From the NCBI GenBank assembly GCA_018609045.1, contig JABAYK010000022.1:1-43761 (forward strand): a stretch of 43,761 nt of DNA, written 5' to 3'. The stretch's first letter is position 1. Every line of letters starts with the position of its first letter. Under the pieces are notes generated by a model. That model worked only from the letters and a program-made list of their open reading frames with translations, was not told where the DNA came from and ran no database searches. Below are positions 7,959-16,783 of the stretch, piece by piece. A program made the translations under genes and the position numbers. The stretch comes from Flavobacteriales bacterium (lineage in GTDB: Bacteria > Bacteroidota > Bacteroidia > Flavobacteriales_G > Salibacteraceae).

Positions 7959-8729
7959 CTATACTTCCTTTTGAAATAGCCTAGAGGGAGTTTGAAGTTG
8001 TAAGTTATTATCGTTTTTTTTTACTTCTGAAGCATCATTTAAACTCCAGTCATACTCAAAAAACTTAATTGTTAAATTATTTTCTAACTCAGGAAAGTAA
8101 TACTTTAAAAACGCTACAAGGTTTTCTTTTTCTCCAAAATCTTCAGCATACCAATTGAATATTTGATTTAAATATAGCGTATTGGATTCTTCAACTGATT
8201 TTATTACATGCTCTTTTTTGAGGGCAAATTTTGAGATAAAATCGAGTTGAGAATTAAAGTTTTCTTCGGTAAATGCTTTGTTGAATAGGGGAGGACAAGA
8301 CTTTGCGCCACACACCAAAGCAAAATGAATTCTAGCATCGTTTGCGTTAAATCTAATTTCAGATTCAAGTTCGTTTAGCGATATTTTTTTACCATTCAAT
8401 TCAATAAACTGTTCATCAAAAAAATTAGGTAAATCTGTTACCGATGCAATAGGGTATTTTTTAGCTATTTTATTGATAACATGAAGATTATATAGGTTTA
8501 TCCAACTAGAAGATTTAAAGTTAACTCCCTTGTTTTCCCATTCAATTGATTCAATTTCTGAAATAATAAATTGCAAAGACTCTTGGTTCTTTTTCACCAA
8601 GTTGTACTTAACAAAATTTTAATTTTCATCAATTACCTTTGAGTAAAAGCTATCAATTTTAAGGGTTAAATTTTGGCTTTTTAATCCAATTGAATAGATT
8701 AGTAAAAAAAGAAGTATTAGTTTTTTCAT
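7959..8729 (-). pseudogene. DUF547 domain protein, interrupted by in-frame TAA
   Basis: The ATG at 8729 begins a signal peptide (MKKLILLFLLIYSIGLKSQ) and a short stretch (DSFYSKVIDEN), then meets a TAA at 8619-8621. The same frame continues NFVKYNLVKKNQESLQF and a clear DUF547 domain: SSSWINLYNLHVINKI, IRFNANDARIHFALVCGAKSCPPL and IFNWYAEDF. DUF547 proteins are exported, with an invariant CGAKSCPPL-type motif and no settled function. The signal peptide and domain are in one frame separated only by the stop, so I treat them as one gene. A TTG at 8600 could start a shorter form, but it would lack the export signal. At its 3' end the frame closes at TAG 7959-7961, probably through a one-base deletion before the barrel domain. 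Confidence 0.72.
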
Positions 8730-8824
8730 AATTTCCTCTGCAAAGCAAATTAAGAATTAAATTGAGCATTGTAATTTTTGTGACATTCTATTGTTTTTTA
8801 AAATCGGTTTTTTGAGTCGAAATT

Positions 8825-10171
8825 ATGGGAGAGCATATTGTAATAATTGGAAATGGAATAGCGGGAATTACCTGTGCTCGGTATTTAAGGAAGCTAAACC
8901 ACCAAACCCAAATTACAGTTGTTGGCGGAGAAACAGAACATTTTTTTTCTAGAACCGCCTTAATGTATGTTTACATGGGCCACATGAAGTTTGAACATAC
9001 AAAACCCTATGAAGATTGGTTTTGGAAAAAAAACAACATCAATTTGGTATTCGATTGGGTTACAAAAATTGATACTGAATCAAACCAATTGGCCTTAAAA
9101 AATTCAACCAAATTAAATTACGATAAATTGGTTTTGGCAACCGGTTCAAAACCCAACAAATTTGGTTGGCCTGGTGAAAATCTTCATGGAGTTCAAGGAC
9201 TTTACTCAGTCCAAGACTTAGAATTAATGGAAAAGAATACAGCCAATATTAAAAAAGCAGTTGTTGTTGGTGGTGGTTTAATTGGGGTTGAAATGGCAGA
9301 AATGCTTCACAGCAGAGGAATAAAAGTTGATTATTTAATTCGAGAAGATAATTTTTGGGGAAATGTTTTGCCAAAGGTAGATGGAGACTTTATAGCCAAT
9401 CACCTTAAAAACGACCATGAAATTAATTTGCATTTTAATACAGAGTTAGAGTTTATTGGGGGAGATTCAAAACAAAATGTAACTTCAGTTTTTACATCTC
9501 ATGGCAATGAAATAAAATGTGATTTTGTTGGATTAACAGTGGGTGTTTCGCCAAATATTGAGTTGGTAAAACAAACTAAAATCGAAACAAAACTAGGAGT
9601 ATTGGTAAACAAAAAGTTTGAAACCAACATCGAAAATATTTATGCTATTGGCGATTGCGCCGAGTTTACAAATCCTGTAAAAGGAAGAAAACCTATTGAA
9701 CAAGTTTGGTACACAGGCCGAATTATGGGCGAAACGCTTGCCAAAATTCTTTGTGGTAAAAATGTAGAATATAATCCGGGGCCATGGTTTAACTCAGCCA
9801 AGTTTTTTGATATAGAATACCAAACTTATGGTGTAGTGCCTAATAAACTTGAGCCTAATCAAAATGAATTTATTTGGAAAGATGAAAAAAACAGAAGGTT
9901 AATCCACCTAGTTTTTGAGCAAGAAACTGAAAAGTTTTTAGGCATCAATAGTTTTGGAATTAGGTTAAGACACGAAATTTTTGACGCTTGGTTAACTAAA
10001 GGCAAAACAATAAATTACTGTTTAGCGCATTTTGAAGATGCCAATTTTGATCCTGAGTTTTACAAAGCTTTTAGCTATGATTTTGTAGATGCTTTCAATA
10101 AAAAGTTTGGAAAAAGCATTAAAGTGAAAAGAAAAAGTTGGTTAAGAATTTTAAATCCGTTGGCATCATGA
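8825..10171 (+). CDS. NAD(P)/FAD-dependent oxidoreductase (NADH-rubredoxin/nitrite reductase-like)
   Basis: A 448-residue two-dinucleotide-binding flavoprotein. The FAD Rossmann motif is at the N-terminus (IIGNGIAGITCARYLR, residues 6-21), the NAD(P) motif VVVGGGLIGVEMAEML lies near 147-162, the ATGSKP hinge near 105, and the second FAD motif YAIGDCAEF near 276. This order is that of pyridine nucleotide-disulfide oxidoreductases acting on rubredoxin, ferredoxin or nitrite reductases. There is no redox CxxxxC pair and no membrane segment. An extra C-terminal region of about 100 residues follows the fold. Its stop overlaps the start of the membrane polyferredoxin (ATGA at 10168-10171), so the two probably work together, passing electrons from NAD(P)H to the Fe-S protein; this partnership is inferred. 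Confidence 0.9.
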   Translation: MGEHIVIIGNGIAGITCARYLRKLNHQTQITVVGGETEHFFSRTALMYVYMGHMKFEHTKPYEDWFWKKNNINLVFDWVTKIDTESNQLALKNSTKLNYDKLVLATGSKPNKFGWPGENLHGVQGLYSVQDLELMEKNTANIKKAVVVGGGLIGVEMAEMLHSRGIKVDYLIREDNFWGNVLPKVDGDFIANHLKNDHEINLHFNTELEFIGGDSKQNVTSVFTSHGNEIKCDFVGLTVGVSPNIELVKQTKIETKLGVLVNKKFETNIENIYAIGDCAEFTNPVKGRKPIEQVWYTGRIMGETLAKILCGKNVEYNPGPWFNSAKFFDIEYQTYGVVPNKLEPNQNEFIWKDEKNRRLIHLVFEQETEKFLGINSFGIRLRHEIFDAWLTKGKTINYCLAHFEDANFDPEFYKAFSYDFVDAFNKKFGKSIKVKRKSWLRILNPLAS

Positions 10172-11739
10172 AACATCTTAAAACCATTGGTTTAGTACTT
10201 TTTTTGCTAGGGTTAATCACCTTTGTAAGTTCATTATTTGTTGGAAGTTTTAGCATAAAACAAAGCGAGCTAAACACTTTGTTAAATGAAAACGAAAAAC
10301 AAAACTTGTTGGAATCGTTTCAAACAGAAATTGCAGATAAAAACTTTGCATCTGCTTTTGAATTTACCAATAAAATTACCTCGGTTTTCTCAGCCAAAAA
10401 CGAAGAATTAAAGACATTACAGCAATGGGATAAAGTAATGTGGAATTCGCCCCAAGAATTTGCTTTGCCAATTGTAAAATCAGCAGCTCAAGGTTCTATA
10501 AAAAATAATAAAACCTTTTGGTTACTTATTACAATAGGCTTGTGTTGTTTTGGTGGTTTGATTTTTATTTTACCAGATTTAAATCTGTATAAAACAAAAG
10601 GAGTTAAAAACGAAAATGTTTTCAAAAGCAGCATTAAATCACAAGGCATTGTTGGCATAATAACAGGTGCTTTTTTAATCAGCTTTTACATATTGCTATA
10701 TTGGTTTCCAAGCTACATTGTAAGTTGGGTTTTAATTGTTGATCCCATTAGTGAATTGTTAAGCGGAAACCCTGCAAGTCAGTGGTTTTTGTATGGCTTG
10801 CTTTACACATTAATTATGCTTGTTATGGGCATAAGAATGCTTATCAAGTACAGGGGAAATAAATATCAAATTTTTAGAACTATTTCGGTAATGTTTTTCC
10901 AAACTGCGTTTGCCTTTTTAATTCCCGAAATATTGGTAAGATTGAACCAACCTTACATGGATTTTAAAAACATTTGGCCTTTAGATTACGATTTCTTTTT
11001 CCAATGGAATTTAGACCAGCTTATTGCTTCAGGTGGAATCGGGATATTTATGTTGGTTTGGGGCATTTTACTTTTCGCAATTGCAGTTCCTGTATTCACA
11101 TACTTTTATGGTAAACGTTGGTATTGCAGTTGGGTTTGTGGTTGCGGAGGTTTGGCTGAAACTATGGGCGACCCGTTTAGACAACTTTCAAACAAAACCT
11201 TAAAAGCATGGAAAATTGAGAGAATTTCAATTCATTCTGTTTTGGTTTTTGCAGTATTAATGACCATCGCAACGCTGTATTCTTATTTCTCAGGAGAGTA
11301 CCAAATTCTAGGAGTAGAGACTAGTTCCATCCAAAAAACATACGGATTTTTAATAGGCTCTGCCTTTGCAGGGGTTGTAGGTACAGGCTTTTATCCCTTA
11401 ATGGGCAATAGAATGTGGTGCAGGTTTGGTTGTCCTTTGGCAGGATATATAGGAATAATTCAAAAGTTTAAATCAAAATTTAGAATTACTACCAATGGAG
11501 GCCAATGCATTTCATGCGGCAACTGTTCAACGTATTGCGAAATGGGAATTGATGTTAGATGGTATGCCCAACGAGGCCAAAACATTGTGCGTTCATCTTG
11601 CGTTGGTTGCGGAGTTTGCTCAGCAGTTTGCCCAAGAGGCGTATTAAAATTAGAAAATGGCTCTGAAATAAAAAGAGTAAACGATAACCCAATTCTTATT
11701 GGAGATAAAAACATACAAGTTATTCATGAAACCTTTTAG
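10168..11739 (+). CDS. Membrane-bound 4Fe-4S polyferredoxin (NapH/NosR/CcoG-like)
   Basis: The ATG at 10168 overlaps the preceding stop and gives a 523-residue protein with an N-terminal hydrophobic segment, a 100-residue extracytoplasmic-looking loop, and five or more further membrane segments. Cysteine motifs typical of membrane polyferredoxins follow: CSWVCGCGG near residue 320, CRFGCPLAGY near 420, then two 4Fe-4S sites, CISCGNCSTYCEMG and CVGCGVCSAVCPRG, in the C-terminal 90 residues. Such proteins move electrons between cytoplasmic donors and quinones or periplasmic acceptors. Coupling to the FAD enzyme suggests an NAD(P)H-linked membrane electron transfer pair; the final acceptor is not visible. 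An alternative start at 10138 would lie inside the previous gene and is not used. Confidence 0.88.
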   Translation: MKHLKTIGLVLFLLGLITFVSSLFVGSFSIKQSELNTLLNENEKQNLLESFQTEIADKNFASAFEFTNKITSVFSAKNEELKTLQQWDKVMWNSPQEFALPIVKSAAQGSIKNNKTFWLLITIGLCCFGGLIFILPDLNLYKTKGVKNENVFKSSIKSQGIVGIITGAFLISFYILLYWFPSYIVSWVLIVDPISELLSGNPASQWFLYGLLYTLIMLVMGIRMLIKYRGNKYQIFRTISVMFFQTAFAFLIPEILVRLNQPYMDFKNIWPLDYDFFFQWNLDQLIASGGIGIFMLVWGILLFAIAVPVFTYFYGKRWYCSWVCGCGGLAETMGDPFRQLSNKTLKAWKIERISIHSVLVFAVLMTIATLYSYFSGEYQILGVETSSIQKTYGFLIGSAFAGVVGTGFYPLMGNRMWCRFGCPLAGYIGIIQKFKSKFRITTNGGQCISCGNCSTYCEMGIDVRWYAQRGQNIVRSSCVGCGVCSAVCPRGVLKLENGSEIKRVNDNPILIGDKNIQVIHETF

Positions 11740-12280
11740 TATTTTAGTTTTCCTTTTTTGTTTCCATTTAGGTTTTTGTCAGTTTACCCAAGAAACTACC
11801 ATTGATGGATTTGGCAATATTGTCAACACAATCACCCATCCCGATTCAAATGTTTTTTACCAAAAAACTAATGATGGAGTTTTCAATAACATAGTTTCTG
11901 AAGGAAGATATACTTCAAATAAAAAGAAAAATGGATGGTGGAGATTTTACCATCAAAAAGGAAATTTAAAATCTATTGGTTTTTATCATCAAAATTTAGA
12001 AAACGGTTATTTTAAGAATTTCCATGAAAATGGAGAAATAGAATCATTGGGATATTGCCAAGAAGGGAAAAAAATAGGTTGGTGGGAGTTTTTTGATGAA
12101 CAAAGAAATATCGAAAAAAGAGGCCACTATGTAAATGGAATTGATCATGGTTATTGGCATTTTTTTAATGAGGGTATTATTTATAAAGAAGGTTTTTACA
12201 CCTTTGGCAATCCAGTAAATACATGGCGGTTTTATAACGAAAAAGGAGAATTGACAAGGGTAGAAGGGTTTTTAGATTAA
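11726..12280 (+). CDS. Exported MORN-like (YwqK-type) repeat protein
   Basis: The ATG at 11726 overlaps the polyferredoxin end by 14 bases and encodes 184 residues: a signal peptide (MKPFSILVFLFCFHLGFCQ) followed by at least five tandem repeats of about 23 residues built on G.W.FY...G....G.Y..G, for example KKNGWWRFYHQKGNLKSIG and GIDHGYWHFFNEG. This is the MORN_2/YwqK-like repeat, often labelled toxin-antitoxin YwqK family by similarity, although nothing here suggests a toxin partner. In Bacteroidota such proteins are common exported proteins of unknown role. Its place between redox and glycosyltransferase genes, with overlaps on both sides, implies co-expression but not a specific job. Confidence 0.82.
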   Translation: MKPFSILVFLFCFHLGFCQFTQETTIDGFGNIVNTITHPDSNVFYQKTNDGVFNNIVSEGRYTSNKKKNGWWRFYHQKGNLKSIGFYHQNLENGYFKNFHENGEIESLGYCQEGKKIGWWEFFDEQRNIEKRGHYVNGIDHGYWHFFNEGIIYKEGFYTFGNPVNTWRFYNEKGELTRVEGFLD

Positions 12281-12972
12281 TGAGCGAAGTTGTAGTAATT
12301 ATTCCGGCTTTTAACGAAGAAAAGGCCATAAGTCATGTTATACATGATATTCCAAAAAATATTGTTTCTAACATTATTGTTGTAGATAATAACTCTACCG
12401 ACAATACCATACAAGTTGCCAAAGGAGCAGGAGCAATTGTGCTTTCAGAAAAAATGCAAGGTTATGGTGCAGCTTGTTTAAAAGGTATAGCGCACTTAAA
12501 AACCTTAAATGTTATTCCAGAAATAGTTGTTTTCTTAGATGGTGATTATTCAGATTATCCTGAAGAAATTCCAAAAGTTATTGAGCCTATTTTACAAAAT
12601 AAAGCAGATTTTGTGGTGGGAAGCAGAGCCTTGGGCAAGCGCCAAAAAAAATCGTTAACGCCACAACAAATCTGGGGAAATAAATTAGCCGCTTTTCTAT
12701 TAAAATTGCTGTTTAAACAAAATGCCACAGATTTGGGTCCGTTTAGAGCCATAAAATACCAAAGTCTTTTACAACTAAACATGCAAGATACCAACTACGG
12801 TTGGACAGTAGAAATGCAAATAAAAGCAGCCCAAAATAAATTGATATACACAGAAGTGCCTGTAAGTTATAAAGTTAGAATTGGAATTTCTAAGGTTTCG
12901 GGTACTTTGAAAGGGACTATTATGGCGAGCTACAAAATATTATTCACCATTTTTAAATATGCTTTAAAGTGA
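12280..12972 (+). CDS. Family 2 glycosyltransferase (polyprenyl-phosphate sugar transferase-like)
   Basis: A 230-residue GT-A glycosyltransferase of the DPM1/DPG-synthase type. It begins VVVIIPAFNEEKAISHVI, has VVDNNSTDNT for nucleotide binding and FLDGDYSDYPEEI (residues about 86-98) as the metal-binding DxD equivalent, and then VGSRALGKRQ. The C-terminal part has one weak hydrophobic segment and no full membrane anchor. Enzymes like this move a sugar from a nucleotide donor to a polyprenyl phosphate or glycan at the membrane. The start ATG shares its A with the preceding TAA, and the stop overlaps the next GTG start (GTGA), so translation is probably coupled to the cellulose synthase-like gene that follows. 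Confidence 0.87.
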   Translation: MSEVVVIIPAFNEEKAISHVIHDIPKNIVSNIIVVDNNSTDNTIQVAKGAGAIVLSEKMQGYGAACLKGIAHLKTLNVIPEIVVFLDGDYSDYPEEIPKVIEPILQNKADFVVGSRALGKRQKKSLTPQQIWGNKLAAFLLKLLFKQNATDLGPFRAIKYQSLLQLNMQDTNYGWTVEMQIKAAQNKLIYTEVPVSYKVRIGISKVSGTLKGTIMASYKILFTIFKYALK

Positions 12973-14441
12973 TAGTTGTAGAGGTTTTGGTTTTTGCAGT
13001 TTATGGATTTTTGTTGCTCTTTATATTTTTCTATAGTTTGAGTCAGCTTGATATTTTGCTAAATTTCTTGAAGCAAAAAAGAAATAATAGAAAGTCACAA
13101 TTTCAAGAAAAATTTTACCCAAAAGTTACCATTCAACTTCCAATTTATAACGAAAAATACGTTGTAGAAAGGCTAATAAATGCAACATGTAATATCATAT
13201 ATCCAAAAGAACTTTTAGAAATTCAGGTTTTAGATGATTCTACAGATGAAACCAAAGAGTTTATTCAGCAATTGGTTTTACAAAAGCAAAATGCAGGAAT
13301 AAACATCAAGCATATTCATAGGCAAAATCGAAATGGATTTAAAGCGGGAGCGCTAAAAGAAGGAACAGAAATAGCCGAAGGAGAGTTTATTGCCATTTTT
13401 GATGCCGATTTTCTGCCCGATAAAAATTTTTTAGCAAAAACAATTGGCTATTTTATTGACGAAAAAATTGGAGTGGTACAAACTCCATGGTTACATATAA
13501 ACCAAAATTATAGTTTACTTACATCATTACAAGCATTTGGGTTAAATGCCCATTTTTCTGTAGAGCAGGGCGGAAGAAACGCCAATAACCACTTTATTAA
13601 TTTTAATGGTACAGGTGGCATTTGGCGAAAAAAATGTATTAATAATGCAGGAGGTTGGCAAGACGATACATTAACAGAAGATTTAGACCTTAGCTACAGA
13701 GCTCAACTTAAAGGTTGGAAGTTTTTGTTTATTAAAGAAGTTGGCTCTCCGGCAGAGCTTCCAGCAAATATTGCAGCACTAAGAACCCAGCAATTTAGGT
13801 GGACAAAAGGCGCAGCTGAATGTGCTCGAAAAAACCTTTGGAAGGTATGGAAATCGAACAAACCAATATCCACAAAGTTTCATGCAACCTTCCACTTGTT
13901 AAATTCATTTGTGTTTGTATGCGTGGCTTTAACTGCCATTTTGAGCATTCCTGTCATGTGGTTTAAGCCAAATTGGCCTGTGCTAAAAAACTTCTTTTTT
14001 ATTGGTGGTTTGTTTGTTTTTAGCTTTGTATTATTGGGCATTTATTATTGGAATTCTAGTAAATTCAACTATAATCATAACCCTAAGCATAAAAAGAATT
14101 TCCTGCTTTATTTTCCAATGTTTTTGTCTTTTACCATGGGGTTATCATTGCATAACGCAATAGCAGTAATAGAAGGCTATGTAGGTAAAAAAACACCTTT
14201 TATTAGAACCCCAAAATTTAATATCGTAACCAAAAAAGATTCATGGAAAAACAAAGCCTATATAAGTAAAAAAATATCTTTTATGTCTTTATTAGAAGGG
14301 GTTTTTTCGCTTTACTTTTTTGGAGGTTTGTTTTTAGCTTTTTACCTTAAAGATTTTGGTTTATTTCCTGTTCATTTACTTTTGTTTTTTGGCTTCGGAG
14401 CAATATTTGTCTATTCGGTAGCACACTCATCAAATACATGA
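12969..14441 (+). CDS. Processive family 2 glycosyltransferase, cellulose synthase-like
   Basis: A 490-residue inner-membrane beta-glycan synthase-like protein. The full processive GT2 signature is present: DD at 89-90 (VLDDSTDE), DAD at 145-147 (FDADFLPD), TED at 236-238 and QQFRW at 274-278 (QxxRW). An N-terminal membrane helix and about four to five C-terminal helices complete the plan. Such synthases polymerise a beta-glycan on the cytoplasmic side and push it through their own channel; the sugar (glucose, mannose or other) cannot be read from sequence. No PilZ domain is present, so cyclic-di-GMP control by that route is unlikely. The start is GTG at 12969, overlapping the previous stop; the end overlaps the rhomboid start (ATGA). 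Confidence 0.88.
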   Translation: MIVVEVLVFAVYGFLLLFIFFYSLSQLDILLNFLKQKRNNRKSQFQEKFYPKVTIQLPIYNEKYVVERLINATCNIIYPKELLEIQVLDDSTDETKEFIQQLVLQKQNAGINIKHIHRQNRNGFKAGALKEGTEIAEGEFIAIFDADFLPDKNFLAKTIGYFIDEKIGVVQTPWLHINQNYSLLTSLQAFGLNAHFSVEQGGRNANNHFINFNGTGGIWRKKCINNAGGWQDDTLTEDLDLSYRAQLKGWKFLFIKEVGSPAELPANIAALRTQQFRWTKGAAECARKNLWKVWKSNKPISTKFHATFHLLNSFVFVCVALTAILSIPVMWFKPNWPVLKNFFFIGGLFVFSFVLLGIYYWNSSKFNYNHNPKHKKNFLLYFPMFLSFTMGLSLHNAIAVIEGYVGKKTPFIRTPKFNIVTKKDSWKNKAYISKKISFMSLLEGVFSLYFFGGLFLAFYLKDFGLFPVHLLLFFGFGAIFVYSVAHSSNT

Positions 14442-15124
14442 TAGAAGAACGAAAGTTTCATTATTCTCAGTTTTTATTTCCTGCGTTATTTGTTTTGGTA
14501 TTATGGGTTATTCACCTTTTAAAAGTCAATACAAATTTTGATTTCGTTCAATTTGGCTTATATCCTAGAAGAGTTGAAAACCTATTTGGCATAATTACTT
14601 CTCCATTTATTCATGATGATTGGGAGCATTTAACCAATAACTCCTTCCCACTTTTATTACTTGGTTTCGGCATCTTTTATTTTTACCGAGAAGTTGCTTT
14701 TAAAATTTATTTGGGCAGCATATTAATAACAGGTTTGTGGGTTTGGGTATTTGCAAGGCCATCATACCATATTGGGGCTAGTGGAATGGTTTACAGTTTT
14801 GCTAGTTTCGTTTTTTTCTCAGGCTTTATTAGAAAGTATTATCGATTAATAGCATTATCACTACTGGTTGTTTTTGTTTACGGGTCATTAATTTGGGGAA
14901 TCTTACCTATCGATTATCGAATATCTTGGGAGAGTCATCTAATGGGAGGGCTCTGCGGATTGTTATTGGCATACTTTTACCGAGAATTTGGTCCAGCTCC
15001 AAAACAATACGAATGGGAAGAGGATGAAGAAGACGATTCTGACCCTTTTTTACCAGAAGAATTTGAGGAAACTGATGATAAAATTGAAATTATTTATACT
15101 TTAAAAAAAAAGGAGAATAACTGA
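14438..15124 (+). CDS. Rhomboid family intramembrane serine protease
   Basis: A 228-residue polytopic protein with about six membrane helices. The catalytic Ser is S115 in HIGASGMVYS, the GxSG motif of helix 4, and the partner His is H167 in SWESHLMGGLCG of helix 6. The HDDWEHLTNN loop before helix 2 corresponds to the conserved W..H..N of rhomboids. Rhomboids cut single-pass membrane proteins within the membrane. Unusually for a short member, the last 35 residues are highly acidic (EWEEDEEDDSDPF), probably cytoplasmic. It overlaps the upstream synthase by four bases and lies 40 bases before the receiver gene. Possible substrates in the locus are the single-span HEAT protein or exported lipoproteins; that is speculation. 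Confidence 0.9.
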   Translation: MIEERKFHYSQFLFPALFVLVLWVIHLLKVNTNFDFVQFGLYPRRVENLFGIITSPFIHDDWEHLTNNSFPLLLLGFGIFYFYREVAFKIYLGSILITGLWVWVFARPSYHIGASGMVYSFASFVFFSGFIRKYYRLIALSLLVVFVYGSLIWGILPIDYRISWESHLMGGLCGLLLAYFYREFGPAPKQYEWEEDEEDDSDPFLPEEFEETDDKIEIIYTLKKKENN

Positions 15125-15164
15125 AGTATATATTTTAAGTGTTGTCACCACTAAATGCTAACGA

Positions 15165-15545
15165 TTGTCTGAAGAAAGTCCTGTAAAACAAAAAGTTTTA
15201 GTTGTAGAAGATGAAAGGTTGTTGTTAAAAACAATTGCCTTTAAACTGTCAAAAGAAAATTTTGAAGTAAAAACTGCTGCAGATAGACGTGAAGCAATGA
15301 AGTTGTTGGAAGAGTTTACTCCAAACCTTGTTGTTTCAGGTGTTATGATGCCGTTTGTTAACGGATTAGAGTTAGTAAAACAAGTGAAAGACCGTTTCAA
15401 GAATGATGTTAAAGTAATGCTATTGACATCTTTAGGGCAAGAAGATACCGTGATGAAAGCCTTCGACCTCGGGGTTGATGATTTTATGACAAAACCTTTT
15501 AGCCCAACCGAATTAACCTTGCGGATAAAAAGGTTGTTGAAGTAA
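15165..15545 (+). CDS. Stand-alone receiver domain with Gly in place of the phospho-acceptor Asp
   Basis: A 126-residue single-domain CheY-like receiver. VLVVEDE supplies the acidic pocket (E15, D16), LLTSLG the switch Thr/Ser (88/89), and TKPFSP the conserved Lys (K110). The expected aspartate in the PNLVVS-D-VMMP strand is Gly59 (codon GGT at 15339-15341), one base from GAT. As written the protein cannot be phosphorylated in the normal way. It may be a pseudo-receiver signalling by binding, or the base may be wrong. The start is TTG at 15165, directly after an in-frame TAA, so no ATG is available; ATG-to-TTG is again a single change. No DNA-binding domain follows. Its neighbours suggest control of the glycan locus. 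Confidence 0.88.
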   Translation: MSEESPVKQKVLVVEDERLLLKTIAFKLSKENFEVKTAADRREAMKLLEEFTPNLVVSGVMMPFVNGLELVKQVKDRFKNDVKVMLLTSLGQEDTVMKAFDLGVDDFMTKPFSPTELTLRIKRLLK

Positions 15546-15550
15546 GCGGT

Positions 15551-16783
15551 TTGAAAAAAATACTTTTAATTTTATTTGTTGGCATTGTCACGCATGCTAG
15601 TGCGCAGCTAAATGTAGATTCGCTTTTAGAAGTTGGAAAGCAAAATGCTTACGATGGAAAATATGAACTTGCATTGCCAATTTTTAACTTAATTATTGGT
15701 GAAACTCCTGAATACTACGATGCTTACATGCTCAAAGCAAGAACCTTTGCTTGGGATAGAAAATATGATCAATCAATCAAATTTTTACAATTAATTAAAG
15801 ACTCTTTTCCTCAAAATATTGAACCTAGAGTTTTTGAAGCTACTGTACTTTTTTGGAACGAGAAGTATGATGAATCTTTGGCAAAATGTAACGAAGTTTT
15901 AGCCGATTCTGCTGTTGAAGAAACAAGGTATTTAAAAGCTCGCTTATTGTATTTTAATGAGGAGTTTAAGCCAGCCCTAAATGTAGTTGATTCATTGGTT
16001 GAAGACTACCCAGATTACAAAGACTATAAAAAATTTCAAATTGAATTAACCAACTTATTATCAGCAGACCATATCGGGATTTGGGGAACATACGATCAGT
16101 TTACAAATTTCTCTGGTAATCCAAGGTTAGGCTTGAGTATTGAAGCCAAAAAGGTTTTTAAACTATCTCCAGTAATAGGAAGGGTAAATTTTGCCGATAG
16201 ATTTAATTTAAACGATTACCAAGTTGAAATAGAAGCTTATCCAAGGCCACTAACCAACCTATACTTTTTTTTAAATGCAAGTTATTCTCCTAACGGAATT
16301 TGGTTTCCAGAGTGGAGATATAGTGCAGATATTTATTTTGGTTTGCCTAAAGGTTTTGAAGTTTCTGCTGGGTTCAGATATATTGAGTTTACCTCAATTA
16401 CTTTTCAAATGCTAACTTTTTATGCAGGCTATTACCCTGGCAATAACTATATCTACGCAAGACTATACAAAGGCGCTAGCAATTTTGGAGGCGCAGATAT
16501 ATTTGAGTTGGTGGGTAGACGATATTTAACAAATCAATACCATTATTTTGAATTAAGATGGGGAGTAGGAAATTCTCCAGACGTAAATACAATCAACAAT
16601 GTATTTTCAGATACTTATTCGGGGCAAATAGAGCAAGCTTGGAATATTGGGGTAGGCTATCAACAACCAATAATAGGAAAATGGCATGGTAGAGCTTGGT
16701 TTATTTACAACAACCAAAAGCCTGAAACAATAAAACCGTATGAAATATTAAGTTATAATTTAGGAGTATGGTGGAGATTTTAG
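15551..16783 (+). CDS. TPR plus YaiO-family outer-membrane beta-barrel protein
   Basis: A 410-residue exported protein with a TTG start at 15551, signal peptide (KKILLILFVGIVTHASAQ), a TPR region of about four repeats (residues 20-165, with helices such as YDGKYELALPIFNLII and KYDQSIKFL), and a YaiO-type barrel from about residue 175 to the end, which ends in WWRF with a terminal Phe as barrels do. TPR followed by barrel is the architecture of exopolysaccharide export porins such as PgaA, where the TPR part guides the polymer in the periplasm. With the upstream synthase this is the best clue that the locus builds and exports a glycan. It starts five bases after the receiver stop and overlaps the HEAT gene. 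Confidence 0.86.
   Translation: MKKILLILFVGIVTHASAQLNVDSLLEVGKQNAYDGKYELALPIFNLIIGETPEYYDAYMLKARTFAWDRKYDQSIKFLQLIKDSFPQNIEPRVFEATVLFWNEKYDESLAKCNEVLADSAVEETRYLKARLLYFNEEFKPALNVVDSLVEDYPDYKDYKKFQIELTNLLSADHIGIWGTYDQFTNFSGNPRLGLSIEAKKVFKLSPVIGRVNFADRFNLNDYQVEIEAYPRPLTNLYFFLNASYSPNGIWFPEWRYSADIYFGLPKGFEVSAGFRYIEFTSITFQMLTFYAGYYPGNNYIYARLYKGASNFGGADIFELVGRRYLTNQYHYFELRWGVGNSPDVNTINNVFSDTYSGQIEQAWNIGVGYQQPIIGKWHGRAWFIYNNQKPETIKPYEILSYNLGVWWRF

Noticed and set aside
11726..12280. YwqK-like antitoxin of a toxin-antitoxin pair
   Set aside because: The protein has a signal peptide, and no toxin-like gene lies next to it; the label comes only from repeat similarity.
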